Shown here: positions 36,945 through 46,201 of the stretch, piece after piece | Layout: every line of letters begins with the position of its first letter | Numbering within the stretch: the first letter of the stretch is position 1 | Source: JASLQO01 sp002327525 | GTDB taxonomy: Bacteria > Pseudomonadota > Gammaproteobacteria > Pseudomonadales > Azotimanducaceae | Reading direction: 5' to 3' | DNA length: 64,000 nucleotides | Assembly: GCA_030744435.1 (NCBI GenBank) | Contig: JASLQO010000019.1 | Coordinates: 6,100-70,099 of the forward strand | Position numbers and translations under genes: made by a program | Notes under the pieces: generated by a model | What the model was told of the DNA's origin: nothing | Seen by the model: only the letters and a program-made list of their open reading frames with translations | The model's database searches: none

Positions 36945-36996
36945 ACCCGCGGCTGGCCGGCATGGACGCGGCTGGAGCGGTGGGAAGTGCGCCGGA

Positions 36997-37971
36997 TCAC
37001 ACGAAATGCATCGAAACGAGGTCCTTCAGCACGACCTGCCCCGTGAGTTCTTGTTGCGAATTCACGACTGGCAATTCACCTATCCGAAACTCCTCGATCA
37101 CGCGCACGGCCTCGGTGACGAGGTCGTCGGGTGATACCCGATGACCGCCGGCCGTCATGACCTCACCGACTGGCTGGCTCAGCAGATTATCGTCCTCAAT
37201 GTGGCGGCGGAGATCACCGTCCGTGAACACGCCCACGAGACAATCGTTCTCGGTTACGAATGCGGCACCGGACTTGTGCAGTGTTATGGCGTTCAGCGCA
37301 TCCGCAACGCTCGCGCTCGCCTGGACGTGGGCGGTCCCGGCAAGCGGTTGCATGACCTCGGACACACGCATCATGCTGCGGCCGAGCGCACCACCGGGAT
37401 GGAACCTGGCGTAGTCCTCGCGCCCGAAGTTGCGCGCCTTCATAACTGTCAGAGCCAGCGCATCTCCGAGTGCCAGCATCACCGTCGTGGATACGCTGGG
37501 GGCCATTCCGATGGGACAGGCCTCGTTGGTCTTGCCCATGTTCAGCACCACGTCGGCGGCCTCGCCAAGAGGCGAGTCGAGCCCGGCGGTCACCGCGATG
37601 ATGCGGCAACCCACCCTTTTTACGATCGGTATCAGCCGTATCACCTCCTCGCTGGTACCGCTGTTGGACATAGCGATGACCAGGTCTTGCTCGCGCAGAC
37701 GGCCGATATCGCCGTGCACGGCCTCGCTGGGGTGCAGCGCGAAGCTCGGCGTTCCCGTGCTCGCCATCGTGGCGCTGATTTTTTGGCCGATCAGCCACGG
37801 CTTGCCGACGCCGGAAATGATGATGTGTCCACTGCAGTCGAGAATCGCCTGCACTGCAGCGTCGAAGCTCTCATCGAGCAATCCGGCGAGGTACTGAATG
37901 CCCTCGACCTCCTGAGTGAGTACGCGGCGGCCGAACTCGCGCAAGTCATCACCGTCACGTGTGTTTGCCAT
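36997..37971 (-). CDS. kdsD: Arabinose-5-phosphate isomerase
   Basis: A 324-residue isomerase interconverting ribulose-5-phosphate and arabinose-5-phosphate, the first step of Kdo synthesis for lipopolysaccharide. An N-terminal SIS domain (HIIISGVGKPWLIGQKISATMASTG to AMSNSGTSEEVIRLIP) is followed by two CBS domains (about 205-324). The length equals that of E. coli KdsD (328). The start MANTRDGDDLREFGRR at 37971 was chosen over a 40-residue longer frame that lacks homology. No other Kdo genes are beside it. Confidence 0.93.
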   Translation of the reverse strand: MANTRDGDDLREFGRRVLTQEVEGIQYLAGLLDESFDAAVQAILDCSGHIIISGVGKPWLIGQKISATMASTGTPSFALHPSEAVHGDIGRLREQDLVIAMSNSGTSEEVIRLIPIVKRVGCRIIAVTAGLDSPLGEAADVVLNMGKTNEACPIGMAPSVSTTVMLALGDALALTVMKARNFGREDYARFHPGGALGRSMMRVSEVMQPLAGTAHVQASASVADALNAITLHKSGAAFVTENDCLVGVFTDGDLRRHIEDDNLLSQPVGEVMTAGGHRVSPDDLVTEAVRVIEEFRIGELPVVNSQQELTGQVVLKDLVSMHFV

Positions 37972-38094
37972 GTGCATGCATCCGTCGTTTGTCCGTTGTC
38001 GGGTGTAGTCTCCATCCGGGCTGCGCCTCGGGGCAACCGCCCAAGTGCACATTCTACCCTTGATGAGTCCCCCGCCAGGGGTGCTCTCCATGGT

Positions 38095-38895
38095 TCAGTG
38101 CGGATCGTCCAGGTGGCATAGATAGCGCTCGGGATGGTTGAGAAAGGCGCGAGTCAGCTGCACGTGGTCGAGATCGTCCCAGGCAGCTACCGCTGGAGGT
38201 TGCTGATCGAAATCCAGGATCTGCGCGCCCGGAAACGCCATCAGAATGGGTGAGTGGGAGGCGATGACGAACTGGCTGCCACGCTGCACGGCGTCCTGCA
38301 GCAGCATCAGGAGCGCTATCTGGTTCCCGGGCGACAGCGGTGTCTCCGGTTCATCCATCAGGTAGAGCCCGAGTGCCGTGATGCGCGCCTTGAACAGCTC
38401 CAGAAACAGCTCGCCATGTGATTGGGCGAAAGGGTTTTCACCATAGGTACGATGCAGCGCATCGCGTTGAGCGCGGGCCATGCCCATGGCACGGGTACGC
38501 CCCCACTCACCCTCGATAGCGGACAGCTCCCGCTCGATACCTGCGAGGTCTTCCATGTCGGCAGACATGCGGTCGATGAATCCCGTGACGTCGTCAGCCC
38601 GAAAGAAGAAGCCGTGTCGGATCGGCTTGCTCTTGACCAGGGTGAGGCGTGCGGCCAGCTGCGCCGCTACAGCTTGCGCGGAGCTAGCGCCCCGATGGAA
38701 ACCGGTGAGGGTCGGTAGCCGGGCGGCGGCGGCGATACCCTCGAGCAGTGTGGATTTGCCGGTACCGTTGTTTCCGACGAAGAAGCACACATCGGCCGTC
38801 AGGTCGAGTGTGTCCATGGCGGCGATTACCGGCAGGGCAAATGGGTGTCCGTCGACCGGTCCTGGTTTAAGACGAATTTGCCGAACGTAGCGCAT
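38095..38895 (-). CDS. AAA/ABC-type ATPase of the RecF/OLD-like class
   Basis: A 266-residue ATPase without membrane segments. Walker A GNNGTGKSTL is at 41-50, a Walker B-like ALGLYLMDEPETPLSP sits near 190, and a switch histidine in VIASHSPILMAF follows. The short signature region (PETPLSPGNQ) places it with small predicted ATPases often annotated AAA family or YncE-like. The partner or target is unknown. It is divergent from the Nudix gene, and kdsD follows on the same strand. Confidence 0.8.
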   Translation of the reverse strand: MRYVRQIRLKPGPVDGHPFALPVIAAMDTLDLTADVCFFVGNNGTGKSTLLEGIAAAARLPTLTGFHRGASSAQAVAAQLAARLTLVKSKPIRHGFFFRADDVTGFIDRMSADMEDLAGIERELSAIEGEWGRTRAMGMARAQRDALHRTYGENPFAQSHGELFLELFKARITALGLYLMDEPETPLSPGNQIALLMLLQDAVQRGSQFVIASHSPILMAFPGAQILDFDQQPPAVAAWDDLDHVQLTRAFLNHPERYLCHLDDPH

Positions 38896-38942
38896 CGCCG
38901 CACCATAGCATGAGAGGCTTTGGCAGCGATGAGGATCAGGAC

Positions 38943-39371
38943 ATGAAGGCGGAGCGGGACCGGTTTCCGGCAGTGGCGCACGTGATGTTGCGGCGAGCGG
39001 ACCAACTATATCTGTTGCGTCGTTCCCACACCGGCTTCATGGACGGCTACTACGTACTACCAGGCGGCCATGTCAGCCACGGTGAGAGCGTGACGCAAGG
39101 CGCGTATCGCGAATGCCTTGAGGAAGCCGGCGTGCGGGCCGAATTGCAGCCGCGCTGCGTGCTGCCATATATTTCCGGCAGGCATCAGGGATTCAACTTC
39201 GTGTTCGAAGCGCTGAACTTCCAGGGTGAGCCGTATGTGGCGGAACCGGAGCTGTTCGATGCTGGTGGCTGGTATCCGATCGACGGGCTGCCCGGGCGTT
39301 GCGCGCCGTGGATCGCCGAGGTGGTCGGGCTCGCGCAAGACCAGTGGTTTCGGGAGCTGCGGTGGCAGTAG
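38943..39371 (+). CDS. Nudix hydrolase
   Basis: A protein of about 142 residues with a complete Nudix box, GGHVSHGESVTQGAYRECLEEAGV (GX5EX7REUXEEXGU pattern). The ATG at 38943 (MKAERDRFPAVAHVML) fits the family start; an upstream ATG at 38910 adds 11 residues. The substrate (nucleoside diphosphate derivative) cannot be predicted. The gene stands between a divergent ATPase and mdh. Confidence 0.9.
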   Translation: MKAERDRFPAVAHVMLRRADQLYLLRRSHTGFMDGYYVLPGGHVSHGESVTQGAYRECLEEAGVRAELQPRCVLPYISGRHQGFNFVFEALNFQGEPYVAEPELFDAGGWYPIDGLPGRCAPWIAEVVGLAQDQWFRELRWQ

Positions 39372-39491
39372 CGGCTGTTCGAATAGGCCGTTCTCCCTGA
39401 CACGGAGGGGGGGGTTTAATACAATGCGCGCCCTTTGCGGGCAAGACGTAGAAAAAACGTAGAATCAGATGGACACACAGGACTGATAGCT

Positions 39492-40466
39492 ATGAAAGAA
39501 CCAGTAAGAGTCACCGTAACCGGCGCTGCGGGCCAGATCGGCTATGCGCTGGTATTCAGAATCGCCTCCGGCACCATGCTGGGACCGGATCAGCCGGTCA
39601 TCCTGCAACTGCTGGAAATCACACCAGCGCTCGATGCGCTGCGCGGTGTTGTGATGGAACTGGACGACTGCGCTTTTCCCCTGTTGGCGGGGGTTGTGCA
39701 GACCGACGATGCGGATGTCGCATTCAAGGATAGCGATTACGCCCTGTTGGTGGGCTCGCGTCCCCGCACCAAGGGGATGGAGCGCAAGGACCTGCTCGAA
39801 GCCAATGCCGCCATCTTCTCGGTACAGGGCAAGGCACTGAACGACAACGCCAGTCGCCAGGTGAAAGTGCTGGTGGTTGGGAATCCGGCGAATACCAACT
39901 GTCTGATCGCACAACGCAACGCGCCGGATCTCGAAGCGTGCAATTTCACCGCCATGACACGGTTGGACCACAACCGCGCGAGGGCGCAACTGGCCGCGAA
40001 GACGGGCAAGCACGTCACCGATGTCGTTGGACTGTGCATCTGGGGCAATCACTCGGCGACACAGTACCCGGATCTGCACGGCGCCACGGTGGCGGGGGAT
40101 GCAGCGATGACCCTGGTGGACATGAGCTGGTACACGGACGAATTCATCCCAACCGTGCAGCAACGCGGTGCAGCCATCATCGAAGCGCGCGGGGCATCAA
40201 GCGCGGCCTCGGCTGCCAATGCGGCCATCGACCACATGCATGACTGGGTGCTCGGCACCAAGGCACTGGTCAGCATGGGGGTGTATTCGGACGGCAGCTA
40301 CGGGGTTGGCGAGGGTCTCATCTACTCCTTCCCCGTGACCTGCTCGGATGGTGACTGGCAGATCGTGCAGGGGCGTGACGTCGGCGACTTCAGCCGTGAG
40401 AAGATGCAGGCAACGGAAGCAGAACTGGCGGAGGAGCGCGACGCGGTCGCGCATTTACTCCCATGA
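39492..40466 (+). CDS. mdh: Malate dehydrogenase
   Basis: A 324-residue NAD-dependent enzyme of the cytosolic-type MDH group. It has the Rossmann motif TGAAGQIGY (10-18), the substrate loop GSRPRTKGMERKDLL, VVGNPANTNCLIA, and the active-site histidine in WGNHSATQYPDLHGA. The start MKEPVRVTVTG was chosen because the 19 codons upstream have no homology; AGGACTGATAGCT precedes it. It converts malate and oxaloacetate in the TCA cycle. Its stop overlaps the next gene by 4 bases. Confidence 0.96.
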   Translation: MKEPVRVTVTGAAGQIGYALVFRIASGTMLGPDQPVILQLLEITPALDALRGVVMELDDCAFPLLAGVVQTDDADVAFKDSDYALLVGSRPRTKGMERKDLLEANAAIFSVQGKALNDNASRQVKVLVVGNPANTNCLIAQRNAPDLEACNFTAMTRLDHNRARAQLAAKTGKHVTDVVGLCIWGNHSATQYPDLHGATVAGDAAMTLVDMSWYTDEFIPTVQQRGAAIIEARGASSAASAANAAIDHMHDWVLGTKALVSMGVYSDGSYGVGEGLIYSFPVTCSDGDWQIVQGRDVGDFSREKMQATEAELAEERDAVAHLLP

Positions 40467-41530
40467 ACAGATCCACCCACATCATGCTCTTGGGATTGCT
40501 CTTGGGATTGCTGTTGGTGCCGGGGGCGGGCAACTGCACGGCTCAGACCAAATCGGTCCCGGATTTGTCCGGTACTTACAACAGCACCACGCTGACCCCG
40601 GTTCAGCGACCGAAGGAATTCGGCGAAAACCTCTACCTCACGGAAGAGGAGGCCACGCGGCTCGCGGAGGAAGAACGAGCGCTCATGGCCAAGGCCAACC
40701 AGAAATCGGATCCCAACCGCGCTGCGCCGGAGGCGGGCGGTTCGGCACCGGTGGGCGCACCGGATGACCAGCGTGAAAACCTCGGTGCGGGCAATGTCGG
40801 TGGCTACAACTTCTTCTGGATCGATCGTGGTGAGGAGGCCATGCGCGTCGACGGCAAGATCCGTACCTCGGTGCTGACGGATCCTCCCAACGGGCGGTAT
40901 CCGGCGCGTAGCCTGCAGGGCTCCCAGCGCTGGATGAAGCGCGCGAGGCTATTCCGTCCAAATACGGGAGAAGCCTGGTGGGTGAAAGAGCAGGGCCCGG
41001 GCCCTTACGATGGTCCCGAGTCTCTGGCGTTGTCAGAACGCTGCCTGTTGGGATTCAGCATGGGTCCGCCGATGTTTCCGGCGCTGTACAACAACTACAA
41101 GCGCATCATCCAGACGGCGGATCATGTGATGATTCTGGTGGAGATGGTGCACGATGCGCGTGTGGTACGCCTGAATTCGGAACACGCACCGGCGGACGTA
41201 CGCAAGTGGATGGGTGACTCCATCGGCTGGTTCGAAGGTGACACGCTGGTCGTGGATACCACCAACTTTCGGGATGGAGACAATGGGCTCGGCGGCTCCG
41301 ACCAGTTGCATGTCGTCGAACGCTTCCGCCGCATCGACGCAGGCGCTCTCAGTTACAGCTTCACGGTGGAGGACCCCGGCACTTGGACGCAATCCTGGTC
41401 GGGTGATTACGTCTGGCCCGCCACCGACGGCAAGGTGTACGAGTACGCCTGTCACGAGGGAAATTATGCGATGGGCGGGATCCTGCGCGGTGCCCGGCTG
41501 CTGGAGCAGGAAGCGCTCGGCGGCAGCTAG
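40463..41530 (+). CDS. Secreted protein of unknown function
   Basis: A 355-residue exported protein. A signal peptide (about residues 1-27: MNRSTHIMLLGLLLGLLLVPG, then NCTAQ) is followed by VPDLSGTYNSTT, an acidic helical segment (TEEEATRLAEEERALM) and a beta-rich C-terminal region with WWVKEQGPGPYDGPESLALSERCL and MGDSIGWFEGDTLVVDTTNFRD. The last two stretches are typical of a family of uncharacterised secreted proteins common in environmental proteobacteria. The ATG overlaps the mdh stop by 4 bases. No catalytic residues can be assigned. Confidence 0.75.
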   Translation: MNRSTHIMLLGLLLGLLLVPGAGNCTAQTKSVPDLSGTYNSTTLTPVQRPKEFGENLYLTEEEATRLAEEERALMAKANQKSDPNRAAPEAGGSAPVGAPDDQRENLGAGNVGGYNFFWIDRGEEAMRVDGKIRTSVLTDPPNGRYPARSLQGSQRWMKRARLFRPNTGEAWWVKEQGPGPYDGPESLALSERCLLGFSMGPPMFPALYNNYKRIIQTADHVMILVEMVHDARVVRLNSEHAPADVRKWMGDSIGWFEGDTLVVDTTNFRDGDNGLGGSDQLHVVERFRRIDAGALSYSFTVEDPGTWTQSWSGDYVWPATDGKVYEYACHEGNYAMGGILRGARLLEQEALGGS

Positions 41531-41754
41531 CCGCTCAGTCCCGGGGCCTCATCCATTCACTTCCTGGTGTGAGTGGATTCGTCCTTGCCCGTCCACCGCG
41601 AAAAACGCGACGTTGTGCTGGCGCAACCAATCCAGTGCCGGTCGCTCGTCTTGCGGGCTGGCTATAGTGACCAGACTTTCCGCGACGATGGCTTGTGGGG
41701 CAATGACCGAGACTGCTGTCAGACGTGTGACCGGCCAGCACGGCTACCAGATGT
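41531..41754 (-). other. Gap with a possible gene remnant
   Basis: A minus-strand frame without any ATG, GTG or TTG near its beginning is open from 41743 to a stop at 41549. It reads like protein (IVAESLVTIASPQDERPALD, then RQHNVAFFAVDGQGRIH). It follows the broken tlpA-like gene and is probably a leftover of a decayed gene rather than an expressed one. Confidence 0.3.
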
Positions 41755-42191
41755 CTATTGCCACTTCTCGAGCGCTGCCGGCAATCTCGTTCTGATCGTT
41801 TCTGCATCACCTTTCCTGAAGCCCACATGCCGCCAGAGAATCTCACCGTCGGGACCAATGAGAAAAGAAGTCGGCATGCCTGGCAGTTGGTAGCGACGTG
41901 CCGTGTGGCCATCCTTGTGGCTGAGTATGGTGTAGGTAACGGGATACCGGTCGAGAAAGCGCAGACCGTCGGCGACCATGCCATGGAAGAGACTCACGGT
42001 ACGGTTCGCACCAGGCCCCCAGAAGTCGAGATAGATCATTTTTCCCCGGTAGTCAGACAGGGAAACTCGCTGCGTTGTGCCGAGGACGTTGTGCCGAGGA
42101 CGTGCAGGCTGAATTCCGGTGCTTGTTCGGCGAATGCGCAAGGCATTGCAAACAGTCCGAAGGCGAGCAGCGCCCAGAGGTATCGTTTCAA
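41755..42191 (-). pseudogene. TlpA/ResA-like thioredoxin-fold protein, frameshifted by a 14-bp tandem duplication
   Basis: From a TTG at 42191 the frame gives a signal peptide (LKRYLWALLAFGLFAMPCAFA) and EQAPEFSLHVLGTT, then leaves frame. The downstream frame resumes with QRVSLSDYRGKMIYLDFWG and continues through MPTSFLIGPDGEILWRHVG to the stop at 41755. The break coincides with an exact tandem repeat GTCCTCGGCACAAC (minus strand; plus 42074-42087 and 42088-42101). Removing one copy restores an uninterrupted TlpA-type protein. The usual WCxxC active site is also gone (FWGPGAN in its place), so redox function was lost or never present. The start codon is uncertain. Confidence 0.85.
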
Positions 42192-42390
42192 CCGATGGAT
42201 CGCGAAGTCATGCGGGCTGGTCGTGGATCGGTTTGCACGGCAACCCTTGTGGACCTTCTAACCTCACCGCCGCTGTCGGTGAAGCTACGAAGACACGACT
42301 TTTTGCCGGATCCGGCGTGAATCTGCAACGTTGGAGTTACTTTGGGCTGCGTCGTCTGCGTGGTATGAGCGTGTTCAGAGTTCCGCAGAC

Positions 42391-43356
42391 TCACGTTCGC
42401 TCGATCATCGATGCCCAGACCTTGTCGCTGAAATCGAGATCGTAAGCGTCCACCGGAGATTCCCGTACAGCGCGGTCGAGGGCGACCGCGTCCGGGCCTA
42501 CGAGAACGCGCCACTCATCGGCCTTCACACCATCGAGAATGACGGTAGCAGCCTCGTCGGGTGTCAAGCCGCCTTTGTCGTACTCGTCAAAGCGCGCCTG
42601 GAGTTGCTGGCGAATGTCGTCGGAGCTGGCGCGTTCGTCGATTTCGACCCAACCACCCTTGGACCAGACACCGCGACTGGTTTCTATCTCTTCGTCGGTC
42701 AGATCCTGGGGAGGCTTTTGACCAAGAATTCGCCCCGTGTTCTTGGCGATCTGAGTACCGACGTATCCTGGCATCACGACGCTTGCCTTCAGATGCGGTG
42801 CGTTGAATCTGAAATCGTTAATCAGTGCCTCCGTGAATCCCTTCACCGCGAACTTGGCGGCACTATAGGCCGTGTGAGGAACGTTGCCTCCGAGGGAGGC
42901 CCTGAATCCGTTGACGCTGCTGGTGTTGACGACATGGCCCTGCTCACTGTTTAACAGCAGGGGCAAGAAAGCCCGCGTCATGAGATACACGCCGTTCCAG
43001 CAGATGTTGAACGTACGCTCCCACTCCTCCCGGCTCGAGTTGACGAAGCTCCCGCCGCCGCCGATGCCTGCGTTGTTGAACAGCAGGTTGATGTGATCAC
43101 AGCCGTGCTCGGACTGAAGCGCCTCACGAAAGCCATTGATCTGGTCTTCGTCCGCAACGTCGCATACGTGCGTGGAGATCCTGATACCCTGTGGCGCCTC
43201 GGACGAACATATCTGAAGGGTTTGCGCGAGGTTTTCCTCGATGATGTCGCAGGTAGCGACGTGACAACCCTGTGCGATGAGCTGACGAGCCAGCGCGCGG
43301 CCCATACCGGTTCCGCCGCCGGTGATCACCGCGATCTTGCCGCTGAAATCCTGCAT
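42391..43356 (-). CDS. Short-chain dehydrogenase/reductase
   Basis: A 321-residue classical SDR with a C-terminal extension. NAD(P)-binding TGGGTGMGRAL (12-22), NNAGIGG, the catalytic serine in VNTSSVNGF, and YSAAK (Tyr and Lys) are complete. VATCDIIEEN after the second strand suggests an acidic residue that favours NAD. The start MQDFSGKIAVITGG (43356) matches the family; the 25 residues upstream do not. The substrate is unknown. It lies divergent from a decayed MDR oxidoreductase gene. Confidence 0.9.
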   Translation of the reverse strand: MQDFSGKIAVITGGGTGMGRALARQLIAQGCHVATCDIIEENLAQTLQICSSEAPQGIRISTHVCDVADEDQINGFREALQSEHGCDHINLLFNNAGIGGGGSFVNSSREEWERTFNICWNGVYLMTRAFLPLLLNSEQGHVVNTSSVNGFRASLGGNVPHTAYSAAKFAVKGFTEALINDFRFNAPHLKASVVMPGYVGTQIAKNTGRILGQKPPQDLTDEEIETSRGVWSKGGWVEIDERASSDDIRQQLQARFDEYDKGGLTPDEAATVILDGVKADEWRVLVGPDAVALDRAVRESPVDAYDLDFSDKVWASMIERT

Positions 43357-43496
43357 TTGATTACCTTTGATGAATTGGCCTGGATAACACATAAAAAAGA
43401 TTAACCGAACCCGGCGCCATTTCCTCGCCAATTCTCTGTAGATGCAGACTCATCGGCCGTGGCGCTGTCGGTGGTATCTTGCCTGCCACGGCCAGC

Positions 43497-44488
43497 ATGA
43501 AGGCGATTACCTACCATCGCTATGGTTCTCCTGACGTTCTGGAGATCAGAGACGTTCCTGCGCCGTTGCCCGGTGACGATGAGATCCTGATTCGCGTACG
43601 TGCCGCGGAAGCCACTAAGTCGGATTGCGAACTACGCAGCCTCAAATACTCGGTGAAGCGGTTCTGGTTACCGCTGCGCCTGGCCGTCGGCGTCATGAAG
43701 CCAAGGCGCCAGATACTTGGCGGCTATTTTGCCGGTGAGATCGCGGTGGTCGGTCGCCGGGTCGTGAATCATACGGTTGGCGAGCGGGTATTCGGCACCT
43801 CACGCCTGCGCCTGGGTGATTACGCGCAATACCTGGTCCTGCCTGCGAACTTCACCGTCGTACCAATGCCGGTGAACATGGACTTTTCCGATGCGGCCGC
43901 TGTGTCTCTCGGCGGGCTCAATGCGTTGCATTTCATGCGCCTGGCGGGCTTGCGCGAGGGCGAGAAAGTGTTGATCAACGGCGGCGACAGCATCGGCGCC
44001 TGGGCCGTGCAGATTGCGCAGGCACTGGGGGCCGAAGTCACCGTGGTCGATAGCGCGCTGAAGGAAGCATTCGCCAGAAGGCTCGGAGCAGATCATTTCA
44101 TCGACTATCAGAAGCAGCGGTTCGCCGATCAGCGAGGCGTTTTCGATGTGATGTTCGACATGATGGCCGGCAGTGACTATGCCGACTGCTTGAGCGTTCT
44201 TAAGCCGGATGGCCGTTACCTGGCCGGGAATCCGCGGCTGGCGCTCATGCTGCGCTCAATCATTACCAATTGATTCACACCCACAACGGTGTGATTGCCC
44301 GTGAGACGAAGAAGGAACTGCTGACGCTGAAGGACATGACAGAAGTGGGCCAACTCACCTTAATCGTCGACCGGGTCTACCCGATGAGCGACGCGGCCCA
44401 GGCACACGGACGGGTGGAGACAGAACAACGCACTGGAGCGATCGTGCTTGCAATCACGGAACAGGAGCAAGGGGATCAGTCGACCTGA
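43497..44488 (+). pseudogene. MDR-family (zinc-less alcohol dehydrogenase/quinone oxidoreductase) gene, broken near the C-terminus
   Basis: The first frame (MKAITYHRYGSPDVLEIRDV to LALMLRSIITN) holds a normal MDR N-terminal domain and a degraded-looking Rossmann loop (GGDSIGAWAVQIAQ), then stops at TGA (44271-44273). The expected tail ETKKELLTLKDMTEVGQL to VETEQRTGAIVLAI continues in another frame to 44488. Reading past the TGA in the first frame gives FTPTTV and a second TGA, so at least one nonsense change and one frameshift are needed. A two-protein product by reinitiation is possible but unlikely. Confidence 0.75.
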
Positions 44489-44507
44489 TCCCCATCTGCG
44501 TTTTTCG

Positions 44508-45257
44508 CTAGCGTCCCTTGAACTCAGGGGTGCGTTTTTCCCGAAACGCCCGGCCGCCCTCGGCACCGTCCTCGCTGTTGCGCACATTGAGCAGGCGTTC
44601 GCGGGAGATGGCGCCGGCTTCCGCCGGACTCTTCGGCATGGTCGCCTGCGAGAAGTGCTTGATGGTGGTCACCACCAGGGGAGCGGAGTTGGCGAGGATT
44701 GTGGCCCACTTCATCGCTTCTTCGAGCTCCGTGCCTTTCGCCACGACCTTGTTCACCATGCCGGCCTGCAGCGCGCGTTCGGCCGGAAAGTCTTCGCCGA
44801 GCAGCATGAACTCCATGGCGACCTTGTGCGGGATGCGGGCCACGGAGCTCGCGATCAGCCCGCCGGTGAACCCCAGTTGCGCTTCTGGATACTTGAACAC
44901 GGTGGTCTCCGAGGCGATCACCATGTCGCACATCTGAACGATGACGTAAGCGCCGCCAATGCACCAGCCGTGCACGGCGGCGATCACGGGCTTGTCGAGC
45001 TGCACGCCGATGCTGGGTACGCCCATCCACATTTCCCTCGGCGCATCGGTGACATCGGCGCCGACGGAGAAGGCGCGATCACCGGCGGCATGCAGCACCG
45101 CCACGCGGTCATCGCTCTCGGCATAGCGTGTGAATGCGTCATGCAGGCCGAGAATCACCGCGTCGTTCATCGCGTTCATCTTCTCGGCGCGATTGATGGT
45201 GATCGTCGCGATTCGGTCCTCGGATGACTCGGAGGAATATGTGACGATGTCGCTCAT
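44508..45257 (-). CDS. Enoyl-CoA hydratase/isomerase family protein (second of pair)
   Basis: A 249-residue crotonase-fold protein. The oxyanion-hole segments are AFSVGADVTD and HGWCIGGAYVIVQMCDMVIA; PEAQLGFTGG and AGMVNKVV are also family-typical. The catalytic glutamate positions of classical hydratase cannot be assigned by eye, so hydratase, isomerase or another crotonase activity is possible. The ATG (MSDIVTYSSE, 45257) overlaps the stop of the upstream paralogue by 4 bases, so the two are translationally coupled. Confidence 0.88.
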   Translation of the reverse strand: MSDIVTYSSESSEDRIATITINRAEKMNAMNDAVILGLHDAFTRYAESDDRVAVLHAAGDRAFSVGADVTDAPREMWMGVPSIGVQLDKPVIAAVHGWCIGGAYVIVQMCDMVIASETTVFKYPEAQLGFTGGLIASSVARIPHKVAMEFMLLGEDFPAERALQAGMVNKVVAKGTELEEAMKWATILANSAPLVVTTIKHFSQATMPKSPAEAGAISRERLLNVRNSEDGAEGGRAFREKRTPEFKGR

Positions 45258-46108
45258 GCGGAGCCCAACCACTCGTTGAATTTCGCATCGCGCTTTTCGT
45301 GAAAGGCGGTAACCCCCTCACGGGCGTCGGGATGGTGATCGGAGATCGCAGTCTTCGCCGCGATCTCGTCGAGCGCCTGATCCCAGGTCAGTTCCGCCGC
45401 GTTGTACACGGATCGTTTGAGCAGTCGCATGGAGACCTGGGGACCGTTGGCGAGCTCGGTGGCCATATCCATGGCGGCGCGCTCTAGATTTTCGGCCGGC
45501 ACCACCTCACTCACGAGTCCGAGTTCCAGCGCCTCGTCCGCGGTAACGATTTTCTTGCGCATCAGAAAGTCCAATGTCTTCGGCAACCCCATCATTTGCA
45601 GTAGCAGGTACTGGCCGCCCTCGTCGGGTAGCAGTCCGAAGCGCAGCGTTGCACTACCCATGCGCGCGGTGTCGGCCGCGATACGGAAATCGCAGGACAG
45701 GGCGAGCGAGAATCCGGTCTGAATGGCGATGCCGTTGATGGCGGCGATAGAGAGTTTGTCGAGCGTGCGCACAGCCGTGTTGAGGCGTTGCGAAATGATG
45801 CGCAACCCGTTGTAGGTTCCGATGCCGGAGTCGTGGCCGGGTGCTATACCCGGAACCAGCGGTGTACCGCCGAGCTTCGCGCCCTGGTATGCCTTGAGAT
45901 CGTCCCCCGCGCAGAATGCACGTCCAGTGCCGGTAAAAACCAGCACTCGCACGGCGTTGTCCATTTGCGCCTGGGTGACTGCCTCGATGAGGTCGCGCTT
46001 GATGGCCGTGGTCATGCCGTTGAGCCGCTCTGGTGTGCTGAACTGAAACCAGGCAATGCCATCATCGCGCAATTCGAGGTTGAAACCGGTAAAAGATCCA
46101 GTGTCCAT
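45254..46108 (-). CDS. Enoyl-CoA hydratase/isomerase family protein (first of pair)
   Basis: A 284-residue crotonase-fold protein with AFCAGDDLKAYQG (first oxyanion segment), AAINGIAIQTGFSLALSCDFRIA (second segment) and FGLLPDEGGQYLLLQMMG, which contains acidic residues at a position where hydratases have a catalytic Glu. It is only distantly similar to its neighbour, so the pair probably catalyses different steps on acyl-CoA substrates. A run of C and an AT-rich stretch (46110-46140) lies upstream, a likely promoter region. Confidence 0.88.
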   Translation of the reverse strand: MDTGSFTGFNLELRDDGIAWFQFSTPERLNGMTTAIKRDLIEAVTQAQMDNAVRVLVFTGTGRAFCAGDDLKAYQGAKLGGTPLVPGIAPGHDSGIGTYNGLRIISQRLNTAVRTLDKLSIAAINGIAIQTGFSLALSCDFRIAADTARMGSATLRFGLLPDEGGQYLLLQMMGLPKTLDFLMRKKIVTADEALELGLVSEVVPAENLERAAMDMATELANGPQVSMRLLKRSVYNAAELTWDQALDEIAAKTAISDHHPDAREGVTAFHEKRDAKFNEWLGSA

Positions 46109-46201
46109 GTCTTTCCCCCTTATATGTGCACGTTTATCTTAAGTCCCCTCAAGCATCCGCGATAGGGCGTGATGCACGGCCCTATGAGTGGAGCATGTGC
46201 G

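Noticed and set aside
41535..41984. A 149-codon minus-strand frame running across the tlpA remnant
   Set aside because: It is out of frame with the TlpA-like domain and has no family features; the pseudogene reading explains the region better.
42303..42314. GCCGGATCCGGC palindrome between the broken tlpA-like gene and the SDR gene
   Set aside because: A single 12-base GC-rich palindrome without a loop or T-run is expected by chance at this GC content.
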